Shown one piece after another: positions 1 to 5,879 of a DNA stretch of 18,621 bases (position 1 is the stretch's first letter; each line of letters starts with the position of its first letter). The stretch is taken from positions 1 through 18,621 of the forward strand of contig CAZZLK010000004.1 in assembly GCA_964655195.1 (NCBI GenBank), read 5' to 3'. This DNA comes from DUMJ01 sp964655195. GTDB taxonomy: Bacteria; DUMJ01. The notes under the pieces were generated by a model. That model was not told the DNA's origin. It did not search any database and saw nothing but the letters and a program-made list of their open reading frames with translations. The position numbers and the translations under genes were made by a program.

Positions 1-2
1 TC

Positions 3-587
3 TCAGCTCAGAATGCAGTAGTATCTGCTGAGGCTAACCTAAAATCTGCAACTGATAAGCTATTACTCTCTATAGGAATGGATACTTCTACGTCTGTGGT
101 TCTGGCAGAGCCGACTTTTAAAGAGGTGAAGATTGATATAGAGGCATTGAAGAAACAGGCGCAGAATAATCTTCCCACTGTAGTCCAGGCTAAGAATAGC
201 TATGAGCTGGCAAAACTGCAGTATGAACTGGCTAATAACGAATATACCCCTCAGAGTCAGATAAGGAGTGCTCAGCTTGCCTTGGCAAGTGCCCAGGATT
301 CCTTAAAGCAGGTACTTGATAATCTGGACCTCTCTATAAATACCGCATATCAGAATGTTCTCAATGTCCTGAACCAGGTAAAACTACAGGAGAAGAATCT
401 GGCTCTGGCAAGGAAAAACTTAGAGACGGATAATGCCAGACTCAAGGTTGGAACAATAACAAAACTCCAACTTATGAGTACAGAATCTGCGCTTATCAGC
501 GCAGAGAACAGTTATAAGTCAAGTGTGTATAACTATCTAAAAGCCCTGGATGCCCTCTCTTTAGCAGTTGGAGTTAAAGTGTTTTAA
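3..587 (+). CDS. TolC-like outer membrane efflux protein, 3' part (5' end outside window)
   Basis: The frame is open from the first bases of the window to TAA at 585-587, giving 194 codons with no start visible, so this is the C-terminal part of a longer protein (TolC-family members are usually 400-500 residues). The visible part is almost all amphipathic helix rich in Ala, Leu, Gln and Asn. Near the C-terminus comes the typical OEP pattern: NLALARKNLETDNARLKVG, then a Thr/Leu/Ser turn and a second long helix ending in LSLAVGV. That matches the second OEP repeat, whose helices form the periplasmic tunnel. Known members are trimeric channels joining inner-membrane exporters to the outer membrane. 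An outer-membrane role here implies a diderm cell. The partner exporter and adaptor are not in the window. An ATG at 78 is in frame but internal to the repeat structure. Confidence 0.85.
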   Translation, partial: SAQNAVVSAEANLKSATDKLLLSIGMDTSTSVVLAEPTFKEVKIDIEALKKQAQNNLPTVVQAKNSYELAKLQYELANNEYTPQSQIRSAQLALASAQDSLKQVLDNLDLSINTAYQNVLNVLNQVKLQEKNLALARKNLETDNARLKVGTITKLQLMSTESALISAENSYKSSVYNYLKALDALSLAVGVKVF

Positions 588-597
588 CTGAAGATAT

Positions 598-624
598 AAG
601 ACGGGGGGAATCCCCGTCTTTTTT
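598..624 (+). terminator. Intrinsic terminator of the TolC-like gene
   Basis: A 9-bp perfect stem pairs AAGACGGGG (598-606) with CCCCGTCTT (612-620) around a 5-nt loop, and the T-run at 619-624 follows directly. It starts 10 bp after the TolC-like stop codon. The last T residues overlap the stop codon of the convergent Sir2 gene (623-625 on the minus strand). Read from the minus strand there is no T-tract after the stem, so it should act mainly on plus-strand transcription. Confidence 0.9.
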
Positions 625-1375
625 ATTTCCACAGGTTTATTGCTTCCAGTATCTTTTTTAGAGTGGAACCTGCACTGTCTCTTATTATCACATTTGCCTT
701 CCAGTCATACGGAGTGGGCGTTTTGTTTATCATTATCAACTTATTTTTCCTGTAATACTCTATAAGTCCAGCTGCCGGATATACCACCAAGCTTGTTCCT
801 ATAACTATCAGACAGTCCGCTTCGCTTATATATGTTATAGAATCCTCTATGACATCAGGATCAAGGGGTTCTTCGTACAGGACAACGTCTGGTTTTATGA
901 TACTATTACATCTATCGCATCTGGGCACAATTTCTTTACTATTTACTATATAGTCTAAGTCAAAGGATTTTCCGCAGGAGGTACAGTAGTTCCTGTATAT
1001 AGAACCGTGAAGTTCCAGTACATTTTTAGAGCCTGCTTTCTGATGAAGTCCATCTATGTTCTGAGTGATGACTGCTTTAAGTTTTCCTGTCTCTTCTAAT
1101 TTTGCCAGTGCTATATGACAGGGATTGGGTTGTGCGTCTCTATGGATTATCTCCCTTTTATAAAACTCGTAAAATTTCTCTGGATGTTTCATAAAGAAAC
1201 TATGACTTAACATTACTTCAGGGGGATAACCATACTCATCTCTTTCCTTCTTATATAACCCCTTATCTGACCTGAAATCTGGTATATTACTCTCGGTAGA
1301 TGCCCCTGCACCTGTAAAAGCCACTATATTATTGGAAGAGGCTATGAACTCTATAGCTTGTCTCAAAGGGTCCAT
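623..1375 (-). CDS. NAD-dependent protein deacylase, Sir2 family (sirtuin)
   Basis: This 250-residue protein has the full sirtuin set. GAGAS is at 22-26 and the NIPDFRS loop at 30-36, both in the NAD-binding Rossmann part. TQNIDGLH is at 104-111, and the catalytic His123 lies in ELHGS. Four zinc cysteines, C131, C134, C153 and C156, form two CxxC pairs. IGTSL at 192-196 closes the NAD pocket. The family removes acetyl or related acyl groups from lysine, consuming NAD and releasing nicotinamide and O-acyl-ADP-ribose in the cytoplasm. Length matches stand-alone bacterial CobB/SrtN-type enzymes. The ATG is preceded by GGAGGG at good spacing. It is transcribed alone, divergent from the nucleotidyltransferase and convergent with the TolC-like gene. 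No extra domains suggest the defence-type SIR2 proteins. The acyl preference cannot be read from the sequence. Confidence 0.95.
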   Translation of the reverse strand: MDPLRQAIEFIASSNNIVAFTGAGASTESNIPDFRSDKGLYKKERDEYGYPPEVMLSHSFFMKHPEKFYEFYKREIIHRDAQPNPCHIALAKLEETGKLKAVITQNIDGLHQKAGSKNVLELHGSIYRNYCTSCGKSFDLDYIVNSKEIVPRCDRCNSIIKPDVVLYEEPLDPDVIEDSITYISEADCLIVIGTSLVVYPAAGLIEYYRKNKLIMINKTPTPYDWKANVIIRDSAGSTLKKILEAINLWK

Positions 1376-1403
1376 TGCTTCCCTCCATCCCTATTTTTTA
1401 TCT

Positions 1404-1412
1404 ATTTTAGCA
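1404..1412 (-). promoter_or_regulatory. Candidate extended -10 promoter for the Sir2 gene
   Basis: On the minus strand the sequence is TGCTAAAAT, an extended -10 (TGn plus five of six matches to TATAAT), 28 bp upstream of the ATG at 1375. No good -35 element is present at 16-18 bp spacing; the TGn extension often compensates for that. This is inferred from motif match only. Confidence 0.4.
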
Positions 1413-1446
1413 TAGTACTCCTCTACCTTATATATCCCACTTGATT

Positions 1447-1455
1447 TGGTATAAT
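1447..1455 (+). promoter_or_regulatory. Extended -10 promoter of the nucleotidyltransferase operon
   Basis: TGGTATAAT is a perfect extended -10 (TGn-TATAAT). The expected transcription start is near 1462, 18 bp before the ATG at 1480. No convincing -35 hexamer is present. The position makes an upstream TTG start at 1441 unlikely, because it would lie before the transcript begins. Confidence 0.55.
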
Positions 1456-1479
1456 TTTATCTCTATACTGAATTGGGAG

Positions 1480-1884
1480 ATGGTTAGAATAGACTTTAGA
1501 TACAGGGAAATTATAAAGAGGCTTAAGAGTTTGGATGTAGTATTGGCTTATCTTTTTGGTTCCTACATCCTTGGCACTCACGGAGAATCTAGCGATATAG
1601 ATATTGGTATCGTCTTATCGGAAACGTGTAATAAGGATTATATGGAATTATTCGGTAAACTGTACAGTATGTTTTCTGAATTTTATCCCGGGAAAGAGAT
1701 AGATATAGTATTTCTAGATAAGGCTCCTTTGACTTTAAAGTTTGAAGTTGTTACTACCGGTAAGGTAATATATAGGGTATCAAAAGAGTTTGAATATGAC
1801 TACAGGGAAAAGATAGTCAAGGAGTATATAGACATAAAACCGTTGTTAGAGATACAGGATAAGGTATTATTGGAGAGGATATGA
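1480..1884 (+). CDS. Small nucleotidyltransferase-domain protein (MNT/MntA-like, pol-beta superfamily)
   Basis: The 134-residue protein has the minimal nucleotidyltransferase signature: GS at residues 27-28, then DID with the two metal-binding Asp at 39 and 41, and a third Asp at about 75 in EIDIVFL. This is the GSx10DxD pattern of MNT-type proteins. Known relatives include MntA antitoxins, which AMPylate or otherwise modify a HEPN RNase toxin encoded beside them. Here no HEPN gene (R-x4-6-H motif) is adjacent; the next gene, 9 bp downstream, is a membrane glycosyltransferase. The reading frame extends upstream to a TTG at 1441, but that lies ahead of the -10 box, and M at 1480 leaves the usual N-terminal helix. 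GGGAG abuts this ATG with no spacer, so initiation may be weak. The target is unknown. Confidence 0.75.
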   Translation: MVRIDFRYREIIKRLKSLDVVLAYLFGSYILGTHGESSDIDIGIVLSETCNKDYMELFGKLYSMFSEFYPGKEIDIVFLDKAPLTLKFEVVTTGKVIYRVSKEFEYDYREKIVKEYIDIKPLLEIQDKVLLERI

Positions 1885-1893
1885 GGTGATGAG

Positions 1894-3330
1894 ATGATCA
1901 GAAATCTACAGTATGGAAAGATACTTCTTTTTATTACCCTTGTTATTTCTGCTATCTGTATGGGTTCAATAGCTTATTCTTATGTTTATAGAGCTATATG
2001 TGCAATCAGATATCCCCAGCCGTTAGATTACGGTGAGGGTCCCATACTTAATCAGTTAAGGTATATACTTCAGGGAAAGAATTTCTACAAAGATATAAAT
2101 TCTCCTCCGTATATTATCGGAAACTACCCTCCTGTTTTTCATCTGTTTTCAATACTCTTGGTCCCTGTATTTGGTATATCTTTTGCCACTGGTAGGACTA
2201 TTGCGTTCTTAGCTGTTATAATTACTGCCTATATAATCTATAAGATTGTCTTACACTTTACTGGTAATAAGTTTGTCTCTCTTTTAAGCGCCCTATTCTA
2301 TTTAGCCATAGACTATATCTATGTATGGGGAATATATATGAGGATAGATACATTATCTATCCTTTTTAATATGCTTGGCGTATATTGGGTTATAAGATAC
2401 GAAGATGACTACAGAAGACTAAGGTGGTGTGTGCTTTTCTTCCTCCTTGCTCTTTATACAAGACAGTCTATGATTGCCGGGACAGCTGGAGCATACTTAT
2501 ACCTTTTGACAAAGGACAGAAAAACTGCTGGTAAGCTCATAGGTTATACTGCCCTCTATGGGGCACTGGTATTTCTCCTCTTTAATGTCATAACAAAGGG
2601 ACAGTTCTATCTGCATATAGTAAAGTACAACAACAATATATTTACATTAAGGCAGTTGTGGTTCTTTATGTCGAAGGAGCTATTTACATATACCGTCTTT
2701 ACAATAGTATCACTGGTAACTTCAATAATCTGGTTATGGGATAAGAAGAAGAGGATAATCAGTCTCTATTTCATCTCTGCATTTTTAGTCCAGCTTACCG
2801 TTGGTAAGGTTGGCTCTATGCTCAACTATCTTATAGAACCAGTTGGTATTATGGGTATAATTGCTGGAATACTTGTAGGTGAAGCCCTTAAAAGGAAGAA
2901 TCAAATCGCTCTTGTGGGGATATCACTCTTAATACTATTCCAGTTGGCTAACTACTATTATGGTCCCAATACTTTGAGCTGGGGCTGGAAGCCTTCTCAT
3001 CCTCCAACCGCCCTTGATGATTATGTTGAGGAAACAAAAGGGCTCATCCTGGCTGAGAATCTTGGAATCTTACCAGCCCACAACAGGGATATTTATTTTG
3101 ATCCATTCATATTTACACAACTCTATTATCAAGGACTGTGGGATCAGAGTAAGATAGTTGAAGAGATCAGGGAGAAGAAGTTTGATCTTATTATGCTGGA
3201 ATTTAGCCTTTACTACGATCATTGGACTGACTCTGACAGATGGACCAAAGAGATGAAACAGGCTATGTATGAAAATTATTATCTTATAGATACTCAGGGG
3301 TACATAAGGGTGTATAAACCGATAAGATAG
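1894..3330 (+). CDS. GT-C type integral membrane glycosyltransferase (GT39/RgtA-like)
   Basis: This 478-residue protein has about ten hydrophobic membrane segments spread over residues 8-360, then a soluble C-terminal tail of about 120 residues. After the first membrane helix comes the outward loop DYGEG (D45, E48), the acidic pair typical of the GT39/ArnT/RgtA type GT-C fold, followed by YPPVFH near residue 79. Such enzymes move a sugar from a polyprenyl-phosphate carrier to an acceptor on the outer face of the inner membrane. The donor and acceptor cannot be deduced. The start is well supported: AGGTGAT lies just before ATG 1894 and overlaps the upstream stop region. The 9-bp gap from the nucleotidyltransferase and the 11-bp gap to the dehydrogenase suggest one transcript. 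Confidence 0.8.
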   Translation: MIRNLQYGKILLFITLVISAICMGSIAYSYVYRAICAIRYPQPLDYGEGPILNQLRYILQGKNFYKDINSPPYIIGNYPPVFHLFSILLVPVFGISFATGRTIAFLAVIITAYIIYKIVLHFTGNKFVSLLSALFYLAIDYIYVWGIYMRIDTLSILFNMLGVYWVIRYEDDYRRLRWCVLFFLLALYTRQSMIAGTAGAYLYLLTKDRKTAGKLIGYTALYGALVFLLFNVITKGQFYLHIVKYNNNIFTLRQLWFFMSKELFTYTVFTIVSLVTSIIWLWDKKKRIISLYFISAFLVQLTVGKVGSMLNYLIEPVGIMGIIAGILVGEALKRKNQIALVGISLLILFQLANYYYGPNTLSWGWKPSHPPTALDDYVEETKGLILAENLGILPAHNRDIYFDPFIFTQLYYQGLWDQSKIVEEIREKKFDLIMLEFSLYYDHWTDSDRWTKEMKQAMYENYYLIDTQGYIRVYKPIR

Positions 3331-3341
3331 GAGGTGTTTTT

Positions 3342-4367
3342 ATGAGAGAATTAATTGCCGTAGCGCCTGGAGAGGTGGTCCTGAGAGGTTACGAAGAGCG
3401 AGAGTTGAAACCTAATGAGGTCAGAATAAAGAGTGAAATCTCTGCGGAGAAGCATGGGACACATCTATCTTTCTTTTTGGGTAAGGTGCCAAATGTCAGT
3501 AAGGAATGGGATAACGAGTTAGAACTATTCGTCCCTAGAGAGGAAAAGTCTTCACTCTTTCCGTTTCATCTGGGTAATATCACTATAGGCAGGGTAGTAG
3601 AAGTTGGAAGTAGTGTAGATAGTTTTAAATTGGGCGATAGAGTATGGGGTTATCTACCAATAAGAGAGACACACACTGTGGATGCTGGTAGGGTAAGTCA
3701 TATCCCTGAAGGTTTAACCGATGAAGAGGTTTTATGTATAGATCCGGCTACTGTAGCACTGATGTCGGTAAGGGAAGGAAGATTTTCTCTGGGAGATAAA
3801 GTGGCAGTATTTGGATTAGGTGCTATTGGACTCCTAACTGTCCAGATGGCAAGATTAAATGGAGCAATATTTATAATTGCTGTAGACCCGATAGAGGAGA
3901 GAAGAGATCTGGCTAAGAGATTTGGTGCCAATTTGACTTTAAGTCCCGATATTGATGTCGGTTTAGAGATAAAACTGGCTACTGGTAAAAAGGGTGTGGA
4001 TGTCAGTATAGAGACAAGTGGTTCATATAAAGCCCTGCATCAAGCTATAAGGGGGACCAGATATGGAGGAACTATAGTAACTACTTCTCTATACCATGGC
4101 GAAGGTATAGGCCTGGACCTCGGAGAAGAGTGGCATATAAACAGACATACTATGGTTTCAGGTATAAGGGTTGAAAGTGAACCTTACAGGGATCATCCGA
4201 GATGGGATAGAAAGAGAATCTACGATACTGTTATAGTGCTATTCAAGAAGAAACTTCTAAATATAGAAGGATTTCTTCATACAGTTTCATTTGAAGAGGT
4301 TCTATCTGCCTATAAGACTTTGAAAAGTAACCCTAACCAATGGATTAAGCTAGGGGTGAGATACTAA
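3342..4367 (+). CDS. Medium-chain dehydrogenase/reductase lacking the zinc-site cysteine
   Basis: This 341-residue protein has an MDR fold: an N-terminal GroES-like part (about 1-145) and a Rossmann part with GLGAIG at 158-163, and Asp182 at the end of the second strand, which favours NAD(H) over NADP(H). The GDRVWG loop (98-103) is also typical. Where zinc alcohol dehydrogenases have the catalytic GICGTD-like Cys, this protein has SAEKHGTH (34-41), with no Cys, and the four-Cys structural zinc lobe is missing. It may thus be a zinc-free MDR or use a different ligand set (His38, His41, Glu36). The substrate is unknown. AGGAGGT precedes the ATG. It is the third gene of the unit starting at 1480, and its last 18 bp overlap the 3' end of the convergent MFS gene. 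Confidence 0.8.
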   Translation: MRELIAVAPGEVVLRGYEERELKPNEVRIKSEISAEKHGTHLSFFLGKVPNVSKEWDNELELFVPREEKSSLFPFHLGNITIGRVVEVGSSVDSFKLGDRVWGYLPIRETHTVDAGRVSHIPEGLTDEEVLCIDPATVALMSVREGRFSLGDKVAVFGLGAIGLLTVQMARLNGAIFIIAVDPIEERRDLAKRFGANLTLSPDIDVGLEIKLATGKKGVDVSIETSGSYKALHQAIRGTRYGGTIVTTSLYHGEGIGLDLGEEWHINRHTMVSGIRVESEPYRDHPRWDRKRIYDTVIVLFKKKLLNIEGFLHTVSFEEVLSAYKTLKSNPNQWIKLGVRY

Positions 4368-5588
4368 GACTTCCTCCTCCTTTCTTTTCTCAATGTTAAA
4401 TAGGTTCTTCAATTCTTTTAGAGTAATTATCCTCCAGCTCATAGATAGAATAACAACAGTGCATACGGTAAATATTATGGGTATTTTTACATATTCGGCG
4501 ATTATTCCTGATAGACTCATAGAGATAGGCTGTAACCCACCTACGAAGAGCCCTAGAAGTCCAAAGAATCTTCCTCTTTCCTCGCTAGGGACCATCAGTT
4601 GAAGCGTGACATTTATGTATATATTAACAAATATATTCAGAAGCTGAATAACAAAGAAGAGTATGACAAGCTGTATTCTATTCAGTGGAAGAGCTAGAAG
4701 TCCTATAGCTACTCCCTGTCCCATAAGTGAAAATTTAAACATCCGGTACTTTTTATCCCCTGAGGGAGAAATCGCTGAAGTAATAAGGAGACCAACAAGA
4801 CTTCCTATACCACCTGCTCCAAGGACAAATCCGTACATAGAGGCATCAAGATGGAGATAATTCCTTATATACACTGGAAGAAGTATGAAGAATGGAACAT
4901 AGAAAAAGTTGAGTACAGCTGCAGTTATTCCCAATGTCATTAGAGTCTTATCTTCTTTTAATCTCTTCAATACCTCTCCTATATCTCCAATAAAATTCAT
5001 CTTTCCCTCTTTGTATCTCTGAGGTATCCTTGTGAATATTGTAAAGATAGATGCTATAAAGAAAGAAACGGCATTGAACGAGAATAGCAATCCAGCCCCT
5101 ACAAATTTATAGAGTATTCCGCCGGCTGATGGACCTATTATCTCTGTAACTCTACCGGCTATAGAGAATAAAGAATTTGCCCTAGGAAGGTCTTCCGGGT
5201 CTACCATCTCGGGGATCGATGAGGGGATACATGGGTTAAAGAAGGCTGAAGAGATACCCAGAAGAACAGTAAGGATAAAGATCTCGGATATACTCAACCC
5301 CTTTGTAAAATAAAATAAAGCCAAAAGAGCTACTATAAGACCTCTTATAAGGTCACTCAAGAGTATAATCTTTTTCCTTGAGTATTTATCAACAATTACT
5401 CCAGCAAAAGGACCAAGTAATACGGAAGGTATATATGCAAGTGCGGACAGGGTTCCCATAATGGCACTGGAGCCTGTTTTTTCAAGGATAAACCACATAA
5501 GAGCTATCTGGTGGGCACTATCTCCCAGCCTTGAGATAGACTGCCCTAGTAATAAAAGTACTAGATCCTTATTCCATACCTTTCGCAT
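4350..5588 (-). CDS. MFS exporter, MFS_3/EntS-like (macrolide-efflux type)
   Basis: This 412-residue protein has about 12 hydrophobic segments. Motif A in the loop after helix 2 reads VDKYSRKK (D67, R71, K72, K73), and the N-terminus has the LGQSISRLGD pattern common in EntS and MefA-type drug or siderophore exporters, which use the proton gradient. The start is ATG 5588, preceded by GGAGG (5595-5599) with 6-bp spacing. The open frame runs 12 codons further to an ATG at 5624, but that codon lies inside the -10 box and cannot be in the mRNA. The stop codon lies within the 3' end of the convergent dehydrogenase gene. The gene is separated from the sugar operon by a 291-bp spacer and has its own promoter. 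The substrate is unknown; a sugar-related role is possible but unsupported. Confidence 0.85.
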   Translation of the reverse strand: MRKVWNKDLVLLLLGQSISRLGDSAHQIALMWFILEKTGSSAIMGTLSALAYIPSVLLGPFAGVIVDKYSRKKIILLSDLIRGLIVALLALFYFTKGLSISEIFILTVLLGISSAFFNPCIPSSIPEMVDPEDLPRANSLFSIAGRVTEIIGPSAGGILYKFVGAGLLFSFNAVSFFIASIFTIFTRIPQRYKEGKMNFIGDIGEVLKRLKEDKTLMTLGITAAVLNFFYVPFFILLPVYIRNYLHLDASMYGFVLGAGGIGSLVGLLITSAISPSGDKKYRMFKFSLMGQGVAIGLLALPLNRIQLVILFFVIQLLNIFVNIYINVTLQLMVPSEERGRFFGLLGLFVGGLQPISMSLSGIIAEYVKIPIIFTVCTVVILSMSWRIITLKELKNLFNIEKRKEEEVLVSHP

Positions 5589-5594
5589 TTTAAA

Positions 5595-5599
5595 CCTCC
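5595..5599 (-). promoter_or_regulatory. Ribosome binding site of the MFS gene
   Basis: GGAGG on the minus strand with a 6-nt spacer to ATG 5588. It decides the start in favour of 5588 over the upstream in-frame ATG at 5624. Confidence 0.85.
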
Positions 5600-5622
5600 A
5601 CCTCAAAAATTTTATACATACC

Positions 5623-5651
5623 ATTATATTTTTATAAAACTATTCTGTCAA
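5623..5651 (-). promoter_or_regulatory. Consensus sigma-70 type promoter of the MFS gene
   Basis: On the minus strand TTGACA (5651-5646) and TATAAT (5628-5623) are both perfect and separated by 17 bp. The expected transcription start is about 5616, giving a 28-nt leader with GGAGG. This is the strongest promoter seen in the window. Confidence 0.9.
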
Positions 5652-5676
5652 TATTTAAATGTTCCGAAATTGTTTT

Positions 5677-5706
5677 GTAAGTATCGAATATCTTGTGTAA
5701 GAATCG
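5677..5706. repeat. Two near-identical 10-mers one turn-pair apart upstream of the MFS promoter
   Basis: GTAAGTATCG (5677-5686) and GTAAGAATCG (5697-5706) differ at one base and start exactly 20 bp apart, so they face the same side of the helix. They lie about 61-90 bp upstream of the predicted MFS transcription start, a usual place for activator binding. Function is inferred from position only. Confidence 0.45.
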
Positions 5707-5760
5707 TCTGATAATAAGGTGTTTTTGTTAATATTACAGATGCGATAATCTCGGAAGAGA

Positions 5761-5788
5761 CCAGAGATATCTATAAGAGATATCTTGG
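5761..5788. repeat. Tandem AGAGATATCT repeat forming a near-palindrome
   Basis: AGAGATATCT occurs exactly at 5763-5772 and 5776-5785 (13-bp period). Each copy holds the palindrome AGATATCT. The outer bases also pair (CCA at 5761-5763 with TGG at 5786-5788), giving an 11-bp stem with one bulged G and a 5-nt loop. There is no T-tract on either side, so it looks more like an operator than a terminator. Confidence 0.5.
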
Positions 5789-5814
5789 TTAATAAGAATA
5801 GTTTCAGAGGGTTT

Positions 5815-5847
5815 CAAAATATGCCATTATATTCTCAAAGGCATACT
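5815..5847 (-). terminator. Possible weak terminator of the sugar operon
   Basis: On the minus strand AGTATGCC (5847-5840) can pair with GGCATATT (5825-5818), an 8-bp stem including one G-U pair and a 14-nt loop, followed by a short TTTTG run. It begins 33 bp after the stop codon of the last operon gene. The stem is weak and the T-run short, so efficiency is doubtful. Confidence 0.35.
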
Positions 5848-5879
5848 ATTATCCAATTGTTCCGAAGATGAAGAAGGAC

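Larger units (their letters stand above)
5652..5879. other. Gene-free spacer between the sugar operon and the MFS gene
   Basis: No open frame of credible coding character was found on either strand. The spacer holds repeated motifs described separately: a tandem 10-mer 20 bp apart, a 10-bp direct repeat containing AGATATCT, and a weak hairpin after the last operon gene. In addition, TGTTCCGAA occurs twice, at 5660-5668 and 5858-5866, near the two ends of the spacer. The latter may be operator half sites or chance. Confidence 0.6.

Noticed and set aside
1441..1479. TTG start at 1441 for the nucleotidyltransferase
   Set aside because: It lies upstream of the TGGTATAAT promoter element at 1447-1455 and would add residues not usual in the family.
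623..1884. Sir2 plus MNT nucleotidyltransferase as a defence or toxin-antitoxin module
   Set aside because: The two genes are divergent with separate promoters, Sir2 is a short canonical deacylase with a zinc ribbon, and no HEPN toxin is present.
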